Of a stretch of DNA of 48,960 nt, positions 1 to 7,978 are shown in pieces (within the stretch, counting starts at the first letter, position 1; the number at the start of each line of letters is the position of its first letter). The DNA lies in contig CAJAWH010000097.1 in assembly GCA_903945605.1 (NCBI GenBank), positions 1 through 48,960 on the forward strand. Direction: 5' to 3'. This DNA is from an uncultured Methylococcaceae bacterium (lineage in GTDB: Bacteria; Pseudomonadota; Gammaproteobacteria; Methylococcales; Methylomonadaceae). A program made the translations under genes and the position numbers. The notes below the pieces were generated by a model, which worked only from the letters and a program-made list of their open reading frames with translations, searched no databases and was not told where the DNA came from.

Positions 1-100
1 ATATCAAGTCATTCGAAGCTAAATTTTTTACTTTCAATATAAGCAACAAATTTTTATCCTAAAAGCCTAAACCTAAAAAACCATCCCACAAAAAACCAAT

Positions 101-679
101 TTATCCCATAATTTCCCAGTCATTTATCTCTCCTCTGTTCACCAAGTGATGCAGCGGGTGATCGCAATGGGCAACTGCCCGTAACCGGATCCGCATCAAC
201 AGATCACCCATAAATCCTACCGGCAATTGCGGCGAAATTACAATATCAACCTGTTGCTGCAACAGTGCATCGGCAGTGCCTCCCAGCACCGATTCGACCA
301 ATTCCAAACGGGTGCCGGGGCTTTCCTGTCCGAACCGTTCCAGACAAGCCAACAGTAACCGCGACGGGAACAGCACCTCGGCGACAACCGTTATCTCCGC
401 TTCCCAACCTGCCGACAAGGCATGGGCGGCACGTTCCAGTTTATTGGCTTCGTCTAATAATGCCAGCGCCCGTCGGTAGAGCATTTGCCCGGTCGGTGTC
501 AGCACCGCCTTGCGCCCTTGGATGTCGAATGCATTGACCCCCAGTTGGGATTCAATTTTCTGCACCGCATAAGTGACCGCCGATTGGCTCTTATGCAAGG
601 ACACGGCGGCTTGGGCATAGCCTCCCGCATCCACCACAGCGATTAATGACCGCCATTGTTCAAGTGTTATGTGTGGCAT
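101..679 (-). CDS. Truncated LysR-family transcriptional regulator
   Basis: The first ~60 residues form a typical LysR winged helix-turn-helix ('AVVDAGGYAQAAVSLHKSQS', then a recognition-helix region and 'LTPTGQMLYRRA'), followed by the linker helix and the first part of the periplasmic-binding-like effector domain. LysR proteins are usually about 300 residues; this one stops at 192, shortly after the 'HPLHHL' motif that lies midway in the effector domain. The 100 bases beyond the stop are A+T-rich and encode no recognisable remainder in any frame. It is divergent from the azoreductase gene at 788, the usual arrangement for a LysR regulator and its target. The DNA-binding part looks intact, so the product may still bind DNA but probably cannot sense an inducer normally. 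It could be a decaying pseudogene. The LysR call is firm; functionality is not. Confidence 0.8.
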   Translation of the reverse strand: MPHITLEQWRSLIAVVDAGGYAQAAVSLHKSQSAVTYAVQKIESQLGVNAFDIQGRKAVLTPTGQMLYRRALALLDEANKLERAAHALSAGWEAEITVVAEVLFPSRLLLACLERFGQESPGTRLELVESVLGGTADALLQQQVDIVISPQLPVGFMGDLLMRIRLRAVAHCDHPLHHLVNRGEINDWEIMG

Positions 680-787
680 AAGCCAACCTATCTATAATTT
701 ATATTAAAAATAGCAGATTATTGTACTTTTTAATCTTAAAAATAAATAGTTTAATAAGGCCACTTTCCAACAACCAGAGACTAGGCC

Positions 788-1390
788 ATGAAAACTTTAC
801 TACAGTTAAACACCAGTATTTTCTCCTCAGGCGGGCAGTCCAGCCAACTTGCCGACCAATTTGTCGCCGCTTGGCGCAAAAAAAATCCAGATGCACGTGT
901 GATCAGCAAAGACCTGGCTCAACATCCGTTGCCACATTTAGATGCCCAGCGGGTAATGGCGTTCTTTGCAGCAGCAGAAACGCGCAGCCAAGAGCAACAA
1001 GCCTTGGTTGATGAATCGGATGCTTTGATTGCAGAGCTAAAGCAAGCCGATATTATAGTATTGGGCTTACCGATGTATAACTTTGGCATCCCTTCAACAT
1101 TAAAAGCGTATTTTGACCAGATTGCCCGTGCAGGGCTGACTTTCCGCTATACCGAAAATGGCCCTGAAGGTCTGTTGACCGGCAAACAAGCCTATGTTTT
1201 CGCAACACGGGGTGGTTTATATGCTGGAACGCCTTTGGATAGCCAGACTCAATATCTACGTGACTTCTTGGCTTTTCTGGGCATCACCCAAGTTGAATTT
1301 GTTTATGCCGAAGGGCTTAATATGGGCGATACCGCCAAAGAAACGGGCTTAGCCGAAGCTACACAACGGCTTATTGAGTTGGTAGCTTAA
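788..1390 (+). CDS. azoR: FMN-dependent NADH:quinone oxidoreductase / azoreductase
   Basis: A 200-residue flavodoxin-fold protein of the AzoR/AcpD family, the usual length for the family. The N-terminal 'LLQLNTSIFSSGGQSSQLAD' matches the phosphate-binding loop that holds FMN. 'LPMYNFGIPSTLKAYFDQIA' around residues 97-116 and 'FATRGGLY' around 140 are the characteristic flavin-contact segments. Family members are cytosolic dimers that reduce quinones and azo compounds by two-electron transfer from NADH, preventing semiquinone formation. It is divergent from a truncated LysR gene and is followed 53 bp later by yceI and then a DODA-type dioxygenase on the same strand. This suggests a small redox/electrophile-defence unit (inference). 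Confidence 0.93.
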   Translation: MKTLLQLNTSIFSSGGQSSQLADQFVAAWRKKNPDARVISKDLAQHPLPHLDAQRVMAFFAAAETRSQEQQALVDESDALIAELKQADIIVLGLPMYNFGIPSTLKAYFDQIARAGLTFRYTENGPEGLLTGKQAYVFATRGGLYAGTPLDSQTQYLRDFLAFLGITQVEFVYAEGLNMGDTAKETGLAEATQRLIELVA

Positions 1391-1443
1391 TAAAAAGGCT
1401 GTCACCTTAATATTTACTCCCCCCAAAACAAAGGAACATTACC

Positions 1444-2010
1444 ATGAAACGCACACTGCTTTTAGCCCTAACCACACTGATGTCCGCATCTGTTTTAGCC
1501 GCACCAGAAACCTATGTGATAGACAATAGCCATACCTACCCACGCTTCTCCTACAGCCATTTTGGCTTTTCGACACAATTAAGCCGTTTCGACAAAACGT
1601 CTGGTAACATCACCTTAGATTTTGCCGCGAAAACCGGTTCTGTCAATGTGACTATCGACACCCCTTCGGTTGACACCGGACATGTCGTATTTAACGAACA
1701 TATTCAAGGCGCAGATTTTCTGGACACCGCCAAATACCCGACAGCTACTTTCATATCTGACAAAGTCAACTTTGCTGGCGATAAAGTCGACTCTGTCGAA
1801 GGTGTGCTAACCCTTAAAGGCATCAGCAAACCGGTCACGCTAACAGTCACTTCTTTCCAGTGTATGCCGCATCCAATGTTGAAGAAAGATGCCTGCGGGG
1901 CCAATGCGACAGCAACCGTCAAGCGGACAGATTTCAACATGGGCAAATACGCCCCTCATGTCGGTGATGAGGTGACCTTGTCCATTGCCGTGGAAGCGGT
2001 CAAACAATAA
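1444..2010 (+). CDS. YceI-family periplasmic lipid/isoprenoid-binding protein
   Basis: A 188-residue protein with an N-terminal signal peptide (Lys-Arg, a hydrophobic core, Ala-rich cleavage region near residue 20). The mature part starts with 'YVIDNSHTYPRFSYSHFGFS', the hallmark of the YceI domain, and continues with 'GSVNVTIDT', 'FLDTAKYPTATF' and 'GVLTLKGISKPVTLTV'. YceI proteins form a lipocalin-like barrel that binds polyisoprenoid chains such as ubiquinone precursors in the periplasm. Two Cys in 'QCMPHPMLKKDACG' could form a disulfide. The start is supported by a good ribosome-binding site (AAAGGAAC). It lies between azoR and a DODA-type dioxygenase, consistent with a quinone-linked stress role (inference). 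Confidence 0.93.
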   Translation: MKRTLLLALTTLMSASVLAAPETYVIDNSHTYPRFSYSHFGFSTQLSRFDKTSGNITLDFAAKTGSVNVTIDTPSVDTGHVVFNEHIQGADFLDTAKYPTATFISDKVNFAGDKVDSVEGVLTLKGISKPVTLTVTSFQCMPHPMLKKDACGANATATVKRTDFNMGKYAPHVGDEVTLSIAVEAVKQ

Positions 2011-2076
2011 CAACCCGTCATATCATCCGCAAGTGGGGGAGGCTCAATCGCCTTCTCCACACAGTCGTCCCATCTT

Positions 2077-2889
2077 ATGAACAGCCGCACAAGTAGCCCG
2101 ACCGGCAGCGTCATTTACCTTTCCCATGGTGGCGGCCCATTGCCCTTGCTGGGCGGCACAGGCCACCAAGGCATGTTGGATTTTATTAAAGCCGCATTGC
2201 CTCAGCTTATCGAACCCACGGCAATAGTTGTGATAAGTGCACATTGGGAATGCCCTGTGCCAACAATCACTAGCACTGCAGTACCCGCCCTGATTTATGA
2301 TTACTACGGTTTTCCTGAAGCAGCCTACCAAATCCAATATCCTGCATCGGGTAGCCCGGCACTGGCGGATAAGATTTTCCAGCGGTTAGAAAACGCCGGT
2401 ATCACCGCCAAGCTAAATGGTCAGCGTGGCTTTGATCATGGCGTATTTGTACCGCTGAAGCTGATGTACCCACAAGCCAACATCCCCTGTGTGCAATTGT
2501 CTTTAGTCAATGGCCTACAGCCAGAATTGCACATCCGCTTGGGACAGGCTTTGGCAGGACTAAAAGATGAGCTGGTGTTGATAATAGGTTCTGGCCTATC
2601 GTTTCATAATATCAATGCTTTTTTTACAGCGTCAACACCGGCAACCAAAGCGATGAATGCATCTTTTGAGCAATGGTTGCTAGAGACCTGCAGCAGTACC
2701 CAACTGACCGAAAATGAACGAACACAACGCTTGCTCAATTGGCACAAAGCGCCAGCAGCAGATTACTGCCATCCGCGTGCCGAACACCTGTTGCCGATCC
2801 ATGTCTGTTACGGAGCAGCGGGTACGGCAGCAAAACAGGCGTTTGCTTTTGAAATATTGGGCAAAAAGACCAGTGCTTATGTTTGGTGA
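2077..2889 (+). CDS. DODA-type extradiol aromatic ring-opening dioxygenase (YgiD-like)
   Basis: A 270-residue class III extradiol dioxygenase. Metal-binding segments are visible: 'LSHGGGPLPLLGG' near residue 15, 'VVISAHWECP' near residue 50, and 'FDHGVFVPL' near residue 120, followed by 'GSGLSFHN' near 170. The family opens catechol-type rings (for example 4,5-DOPA) using a non-haem metal ion. The true substrate in bacteria such as E. coli YgiD is uncertain, so I give no symbol. There is no Shine-Dalgarno sequence close to the ATG at 2077, but no alternative in-frame start lies upstream. It follows yceI by 66 bp and is probably co-transcribed with azoR-yceI. Confidence 0.88.
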   Translation: MNSRTSSPTGSVIYLSHGGGPLPLLGGTGHQGMLDFIKAALPQLIEPTAIVVISAHWECPVPTITSTAVPALIYDYYGFPEAAYQIQYPASGSPALADKIFQRLENAGITAKLNGQRGFDHGVFVPLKLMYPQANIPCVQLSLVNGLQPELHIRLGQALAGLKDELVLIIGSGLSFHNINAFFTASTPATKAMNASFEQWLLETCSSTQLTENERTQRLLNWHKAPAADYCHPRAEHLLPIHVCYGAAGTAAKQAFAFEILGKKTSAYVW

Positions 2890-3009
2890 GTGGGGGAGTT
2901 AAAGTAACCCGCACCAATCTTGTGAAGCGTGAATAACACGCACAATGGACATGTGTCGTCATGGCGCGGTATATAAAAAATCTCCCAAGCTTCATCTGGC
3001 TACCTTTGG

Positions 3010-3585
3010 CTACCTTGCTATTTGTTCCAACGTCTTACGTGAGCGCACCGCTAATTCTGCCCGAATAAAGTCATCGCCCAAGGTGCTGGGATCAGCCTGA
3101 TAACCCACCGCCAATACACTCATTGGGGTGCAATCAGCCGGTAGCATAAACAGCCCTTTGGCTTTTTCGGCATCAAAACCCCCCATCTGATGCACCACTA
3201 GACCCAATGCGTTGGCTTGCAAACTCAGGCTTAAACAGGCTGCGCCGGTATCGTACTGGGCATGGCGGTTAGGTTTGCCGTTGTGGGCAAAATTGTCCAT
3301 CGCTGCTGCCACTATCAGCACAGGGGCATTTTTTGCCCATTGCTGATTTTTTTCTGCAAGGATAGAAAACGCTTGCTGCCAATTCAAGGCATCGGTCGCT
3401 TTGGCGCAGACCACAAAGCGCCAAGGTTGGTCATTAAAACACGATGGTGTCCAGCGGGCGGCTTCCAACAGCGCAGTCAGATCACCCTGATCAATGGCTT
3501 TATCAGGGTCAAACGCGCGTGGACTCCAACGTGTTTGCATAAGTTGATGAATCTCAACGCTAGTGATGGCGGGTTTTTCTAGCAT
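3010..3585 (-). CDS. Nitroreductase-family FMN oxidoreductase
   Basis: A 191-residue nitroreductase-like protein, a usual length for the compact branch. 'RWSPRAFDPDKAID' near residue 18 is the FMN-phosphate contact motif of the family. 'ARWTPSCFNDQPWRFVV' near 43-59 is the second signature, and 'GAACLSLSLQANALGLVVHQ' near 113-132 is the flavin-domain helix. Such enzymes reduce nitro, quinone or enone groups with NAD(P)H. It is convergent with the DODA-type gene and completes a small redox gene cluster. The natural substrate cannot be read from sequence. Confidence 0.9.
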   Translation of the reverse strand: MLEKPAITSVEIHQLMQTRWSPRAFDPDKAIDQGDLTALLEAARWTPSCFNDQPWRFVVCAKATDALNWQQAFSILAEKNQQWAKNAPVLIVAAAMDNFAHNGKPNRHAQYDTGAACLSLSLQANALGLVVHQMGGFDAEKAKGLFMLPADCTPMSVLAVGYQADPSTLGDDFIRAELAVRSRKTLEQIAR

Positions 3586-3705
3586 GGGGCATTATCTCCC
3601 TATTAAAATTACAGTGGTCAATTATAAGGCATTTTCTTCGGGTTGCCTTAATGGATTGCCATAGCAACTGGGCAAGCTTGGTCAACAAATGAAAATGCGC
3701 AGAAA

Positions 3706-3737
3706 GAAAAACGGATGCGCAAGGCATCCGTTTTTTT
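3706..3737. terminator. Bidirectional rho-independent terminator
   Basis: Perfect 8-bp stem ACGGATGC / GCATCCGT with a 5-base loop (GCAAG), A-run on the left and seven T on the right. It can terminate transcription in both directions. It lies between amtB (reading leftwards) and the upstream region of the nitroreductase gene. The rest of the 3586-3873 gap holds nothing else I recognise. Confidence 0.85.
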
Positions 3738-3873
3738 AGTGAGGTGTCACAATAAGAGCAGACGGGATTAATGGCTTTCCCGTGCTTTTTGACAGCCGTT
3801 ACCGACTAGAGTGAAAAATGCCACGGAGTGGCAACATGGCCCGCGTTGCGCTAAGCCCAATCATGAGACCCAA

Positions 3874-5334
3874 TCAATAGTGGTAAGCGGATTCGCCATG
3901 TTCGGCAATATCCAAGCCTTCGCGTTCAGCATCTTCAGGCACACGTAGCCCGATCAGCATATCGACCAGCTTAAAGGCAATGAACGAAACCAGACCCGAC
4001 CAAACCAGGGCCACCGCTACTCCCCATGCTTGGCTAGTCAATTGCGCGACAAAATTATATTCAGCTACTCCATTGGTCACATAATCCCAAACGCCGGTGC
4101 CGCCTAATGCGGGGTTGGCAACCACCGCAGTACCCAATGCGCCGATGATACCGCCTACACCGTGTACGCCGAAGGCATCCAATGAGTCATCGTAACCCAA
4201 TAGGCTTTTCAGGCCCGTCACCGACCAGAAACACACTGCACCGACTACTAGACCTAAGAAAATAGAGCCCATAGGGCCGGCCCAACCGCAAGCAGGGGTA
4301 ATCGCAACCAGACCGGCAATGGCGCCGGATGCAGCGCCTAACATGCTAGGTTTGCCGCGTATCAGCCATTCGGCACCCATCCAAGATAAGGTTGCCGCTG
4401 CACTGGCCAATAACGTGTTGACGAAAACCAATGCCGCCAAGCCGTTGGCTTCCAAGTTGGAGCCGACGTTAAAGCCGAACCAGCCCACCCACAGCAACGA
4501 CGCGCCGACCATGGTCATGGTGACGCTGTGCGGAGCCAACGATTCTTTATTGAAGCCGATGCGTTTGCCCACCATCAAACAGCCAATCAAACCGGCAATA
4601 CCAGCATTAATATGTACCACTGTACCGCCAGCAAAATCCAATGCGCCTTTTTGGAATAAGAAACCGGCAGTGGCCAAGGCTTTTTCGCCAGCCGCCGCAT
4701 CGGTATAAGCATCTGGGCCAGCCCAATACCAGACCATGTGTGCCATAGGCAAATAAGCAAAAGTGAACCAAATAAGCATGAACAGCAAAATGGCTGAGAA
4801 TTTGACCCGTTCCGCAAAAGAACCAATGATCAATGCCGGTGTAATGGCGGCAAAAGTCAGCTGGAAAGCCACATAAATGTATTCCGGCACATACGCGCCT
4901 TTGCTGAAGGTGGCGGCAAGCGAATCAGGCGTAATGCCCACCAAGAACAGCTTACTGAAACCGCCAAAGAATGGCGTGCCTTCGGTAAATGCCACGCTAT
5001 ATCCATAAACTGCCCATAGCACTGCCATCATTGAGAAAATGACAAACACCTGCATTAAAATGGACAACATGTTTTTGCTGCGCACCATGCCGCCGTAAAA
5101 TAGCGCCAAGCCAGGGATCACCATCAGAATGACCAAAACAGTGGCGACGATCATCCAAGCCATGTCACCTTTGTTCATGGTCATGACCGGTGCTGGGGCG
5201 GGTGCTTCCGCCACGGCAGGAGCGGTTACGGCAGTGACAGTTTCCGTCACGGTGGTGACAGTTTCTTCTGCCGATGAAAAGCCGGAAAAGCACAATAAGG
5301 TAGTCAGTGCAAAAATAGTGATAAGTTGTTTCAT
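3874..5334 (-). CDS. amtB: Ammonium transporter AmtB
   Basis: A 486-residue Amt/Rh channel of the inner membrane. A cleavable signal peptide (residues 1-22, ending 'GFSSA') is followed by an unusual ~27-residue Thr/Val/Ala/Pro linker and then about eleven membrane segments beginning with 'WMIVATVLVILMVIPGLALF'. The twin pore histidines are present in 'GGTVVHINAG' and 'FGVHGVGG'. The C-terminal tail ('VPEDAEREGLDIAEHGESAY') is the conserved segment that interacts with GlnK. The gene follows glnK by 17 bp in the same direction, the classic glnK-amtB operon, so transcription probably starts at the sigma-54 promoter upstream of glnK. The linker lengthens the N-terminus relative to E. coli AmtB; the channel core is ordinary. 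Confidence 0.97.
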   Translation of the reverse strand: MKQLITIFALTTLLCFSGFSSAEETVTTVTETVTAVTAPAVAEAPAPAPVMTMNKGDMAWMIVATVLVILMVIPGLALFYGGMVRSKNMLSILMQVFVIFSMMAVLWAVYGYSVAFTEGTPFFGGFSKLFLVGITPDSLAATFSKGAYVPEYIYVAFQLTFAAITPALIIGSFAERVKFSAILLFMLIWFTFAYLPMAHMVWYWAGPDAYTDAAAGEKALATAGFLFQKGALDFAGGTVVHINAGIAGLIGCLMVGKRIGFNKESLAPHSVTMTMVGASLLWVGWFGFNVGSNLEANGLAALVFVNTLLASAAATLSWMGAEWLIRGKPSMLGAASGAIAGLVAITPACGWAGPMGSIFLGLVVGAVCFWSVTGLKSLLGYDDSLDAFGVHGVGGIIGALGTAVVANPALGGTGVWDYVTNGVAEYNFVAQLTSQAWGVAVALVWSGLVSFIAFKLVDMLIGLRVPEDAEREGLDIAEHGESAYHY

Positions 5335-5351
5335 GAAGTCCCCCTGAATGA

Positions 5352-5708
<357 letters not shown>

Positions 5709-5731
5709 TTAATGACTCAAAGAATACTTAA

Positions 5732-5746
5732 GCATGGAATGTGCCA
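5732..5746 (-). promoter_or_regulatory. Sigma-54 promoter of glnK-amtB
   Basis: On the minus strand the sequence is TGGCAC-ATTCC-ATGC. It keeps the invariant GG (-24) and GC (-12) at the required 10-base spacing and matches the TGGCAC-N5-TTGC consensus at all but one conserved base. The predicted start point, about 12 bases on, gives a ~30-nt leader ending in a good ribosome-binding site. Confidence 0.8.
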
Positions 5747-5808
5747 ATATTTATTGTGTGCCTAATGGCTTTCACTGGCCCCATAAAAGTGGCCTGGGTG
5801 CTTATGTT

Positions 5809-5824
5809 TGCACCAAGATTGAAT
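5809..5824. promoter_or_regulatory. Candidate NtrC site (proximal, glnK)
   Basis: TGCACCAAGATTGAAT matches the left half and centre of the classical NtrC site TGCACCAACATGGTGC; the right half is degenerate. It is centred about 96 bp upstream of the predicted glnK start point and 32 bp from a second similar site. A GGTGC/GCACC inverted pair (5797-5814) overlaps it. Confidence 0.45.
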
Positions 5825-5840
5825 TGATGGTGATATTATT

Positions 5841-5856
5841 GATCCATTGTGGTGCG
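5841..5856. promoter_or_regulatory. Candidate NtrC site (distal, glnK)
   Basis: Read on the minus strand this is CGCACCACAATGGATC. It keeps GCACCA and ATGG of the NtrC consensus while the distal half is weak. It is centred about 128 bp upstream of the predicted glnK start point. The 32-bp distance to the proximal site equals that of the two main NtrC sites at E. coli glnAp2. Confidence 0.45.
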
Positions 5857-5930
5857 TTTTTTATTTACTTTCGGGTCAAAACTATATAGTATGCCAATGC
5901 TGTTTTTGGTTATTATTCTAGGAGGGTTGT

Positions 5931-6254
5931 ATGACTGTGTTGGCTGTCCAATGGAAAAAATTGTCTAGGTGTATGGTTGGGGGAGTGATGGCATCAGCTT
6001 GCGGCTGTTCGTTACCTGCCGTTGCCCAGCCTATTATTGCCCATGCACACGAAGTGGTGACCTGCAGGTTTGTGGGTGATATACAGGCGGATTCAGGCTA
6101 CGGAAAAAACGCGGATTGGCGTTCGAAAGCTTATTATGCGGCGATGGCGCGAGGGAATGAGTTGAAAGCCACGCATTTGCTGGTTGTGCGCTTGGAGCCG
6201 GTGGGGGCGTTTAACGGGGTGGTGTTTGCCAAGGCATTTAAATGTGGGTCTTAG
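5931..6254 (+). CDS. Small secreted protein, DUF4156-like
   Basis: A 107-residue protein with a strong ribosome-binding site (AGGAGGG) before the ATG. The N-terminus looks like an export signal: basic residues, then a hydrophobic stretch 'CMVGGVMASACGCSLPAVAQ' with a plausible cleavage after 'VAQ'. The mature part has 'CRFVGDIQADSGYGKN', an Ala-rich helix, 'ELKATHLLVVRLEP' and 'AFKC'. This layout (Cys near the start, 'sgyG', then 'A..lgATHlv') recalls the DUF4156 family of small envelope proteins. No function is known. The two remaining Cys could form a disulfide. It sits between glnK and the porin; whether it belongs to the nitrogen regulon is unclear. A terminator follows. Confidence 0.7.
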   Translation: MTVLAVQWKKLSRCMVGGVMASACGCSLPAVAQPIIAHAHEVVTCRFVGDIQADSGYGKNADWRSKAYYAAMARGNELKATHLLVVRLEPVGAFNGVVFAKAFKCGS

Positions 6255-6270
6255 GATTTGGCTAAATACA

Positions 6271-6294
6271 AAAATGCGCCCGTAGGCGCATTTT
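6271..6294. terminator. Bidirectional rho-independent terminator
   Basis: Perfect 10-bp stem AAAATGCGCC / GGCGCATTTT with a CGTA loop, placed between the convergent small secreted protein gene and the porin gene. A/T runs on both sides allow termination of both. Confidence 0.9.
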
Positions 6295-6325
6295 CGTTGT
6301 TGTGCAAGCCGTGAGGGTTAGCCGC

Positions 6326-7714
6326 TTAGAAAGTTACTGTGAAATCATTTGAGAAAGTGATTTGGTCGTTAACCGTTGTTGCCGTGGCAGAACCGGGATT
6401 GCCATGGATTACATAAGGCGAATAACCATGCGCGTCACCTACCACGTCATAACGCACGTTAGGACGCAGTCTTAGCCAAGGCAAAGGTTTCCAAGTCACG
6501 CCGGCGGTAAATTCATAATAAGTTGCGCCCACGCCTGGGGCAGCCCCGCAGCTGGATACAAATTGGTTGTTGGCTGCATAGCTATTGCCAGAGTTATCGG
6601 TGGCGGCACTGACACGACCAGGGGCGCATACCCTTAGGCCGTTTTGATCGCGGAACCACTCGGCACGGATACCAGCGGTCAGCTTGTCATTGACATCATA
6701 GTACAAATGCGAGTTGATACCGTACCATTCAGCGTCTTTATTGATGCCAGTGGTGGAGCTAGTGGCAAAAAAAGCATTATCAGCAAAACCATGGTCGTGT
6801 TGTAAGACCAAATGGGTTTTATCGTTGATGTTATGCTTCAAAACAACGCTGTATATAGCCCAGGGAGAAGGCTTGGTGTATTTGCTGGATTCGGTGCTAT
6901 TGCCGTAAGTACCGGCAATGTTCAAAGAGGTAGCTTTGTCGGTGGTGGTGTAAGTGGCCCCCATTATCCCAGACCAGTTGCCCATTTGCCGGTCAAAGCC
7001 ACCATCCCAGCCACCGGTGCCGCTGCCGGTCAGCAAGCCGCCCATAGCCGCCCAGTTAGAATCAATATTATAGTTGCCTAAAATGCCGGTGTGCGTGAAA
7101 GGCTCCCCGTATTGCATGGTATAAGCATGGGTGTAGAAGAAGTTGTCCGGCGCGGGTACTGATTCATAACCAATCGGCGTATAAAAGTGGCCCACTTTCA
7201 GGTTTAAGCCCGTACCAACCGGCACGTATGTTTCTAAATAAGCCTGCGGCAAGGCAATGTCGTAAAAGCGGTTGTTGCCACTGCCCAAGAAGTTTAAGTC
7301 CCAGTTGCTGCGCTGCATGGAATTGCCGGTATTGACATCGTAGGAAGGCACGCCATAAGCTTGAGTGAAAATGGAATCGGAACCGTACATAAAGTCAAAA
7401 CGGCCACCAAAATCCCATGCTTTGCCCTCTGCGGCCACTGCTTTTTGGATGAACAAGTTTAACTGGTTGACCTGAAACTCACTGGAACGGTCACCAAAAG
7501 TCACTGGGCCGTTAAAGCCGTCTGAGGGTTGGTTGCCGTTGTAAGTGATGCCGGCGTTTGCCCAGCCGCCTACCACAACGCCATAATGGTCAAACACATT
7601 TTCAGCTTGTTTGAAAAAACCGTCTGCTATGGCGTTAGTTGCCATGCCTGTAAATAGGATGCTTCCGACGGCCACTCTTAAAAGATGGCTTTTGCGTGTT
7701 GCGTTAATTTTCAT
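6326..7714 (-). CDS. BBP2/OmpL-type outer-membrane beta-barrel porin
   Basis: A 462-residue outer-membrane protein. I place the start at 7714 because AAGGGGAA lies just upstream and the first 30 residues then form a clean signal peptide ('LLRVAVGSILFTGMATNAIA'); an upstream in-frame ATG at 7765 would add 17 non-signal residues. The mature part shows alternating aromatic/hydrophobic beta strands ('VVVGGWANAGITYNG', 'LNLKVGHFYTPIGYESVPA', 'LTAGIRAEWFRDQNG') and ends in a C-terminal strand with terminal Phe, the outer-membrane assembly signal. The family (putative beta-barrel porin-2) forms passive channels of unknown specificity. It is divergent from glnA and has a good sigma-54 promoter of its own, so a role in taking up a nitrogen compound is likely (inference). 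Confidence 0.88.
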   Translation of the reverse strand: MKINATRKSHLLRVAVGSILFTGMATNAIADGFFKQAENVFDHYGVVVGGWANAGITYNGNQPSDGFNGPVTFGDRSSEFQVNQLNLFIQKAVAAEGKAWDFGGRFDFMYGSDSIFTQAYGVPSYDVNTGNSMQRSNWDLNFLGSGNNRFYDIALPQAYLETYVPVGTGLNLKVGHFYTPIGYESVPAPDNFFYTHAYTMQYGEPFTHTGILGNYNIDSNWAAMGGLLTGSGTGGWDGGFDRQMGNWSGIMGATYTTTDKATSLNIAGTYGNSTESSKYTKPSPWAIYSVVLKHNINDKTHLVLQHDHGFADNAFFATSSTTGINKDAEWYGINSHLYYDVNDKLTAGIRAEWFRDQNGLRVCAPGRVSAATDNSGNSYAANNQFVSSCGAAPGVGATYYEFTAGVTWKPLPWLRLRPNVRYDVVGDAHGYSPYVIHGNPGSATATTVNDQITFSNDFTVTF

Positions 7715-7816
7715 TTTCAGGTTCCCCTTGCTTAGGATTGAATAGTGTGTGTTGTTAAAATGCAACCATTAGTTAAAGTGTGCGAGATGGCTTTAAAAAC
7801 AACTGCAATGATTGAT

Positions 7817-7831
7817 GCATAAATCGTACCA
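7817..7831 (-). promoter_or_regulatory. Sigma-54 promoter of the porin gene
   Basis: On the minus strand the sequence is TGGTACG-ATTT-ATGC, matching the consensus TGGCACG-N4-TTGC except for one base in each half, with GG and GC exactly 10 bases apart. The predicted start point near 7805 gives a leader of about 90 nt before the chosen porin start. Confidence 0.75.
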
Positions 7832-7895
7832 ATTATTTTTTTCGTTATAAAGCAGTTGGTTGTTGTTTTTATGGGGGCGGACTGTGATGTTGGGT

Positions 7896-7911
7896 TGCAC
7901 TTTAGTGGTGC
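7896..7911. promoter_or_regulatory. Strong NtrC-like enhancer between porin and glnA
   Basis: TGCACTTTAGTGGTGC has both conserved halves (TGCAC and TGGTGC) with the same spacing as the reference site TGCACCAACATGGTGC. It is centred about 98 bp upstream of the predicted porin start point and about 100 bp upstream of the predicted glnA start point, so it could serve both promoters. A weaker TGCA-bounded copy is at 7928-7943, 32 bp away. Confidence 0.7.
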
Positions 7912-7978
7912 GTTTTATGGGGATTAATGCAAAAATGAGTGCAAGCCTTGTTGTGTGTCGGCAACGGGCTGTAAAGCT

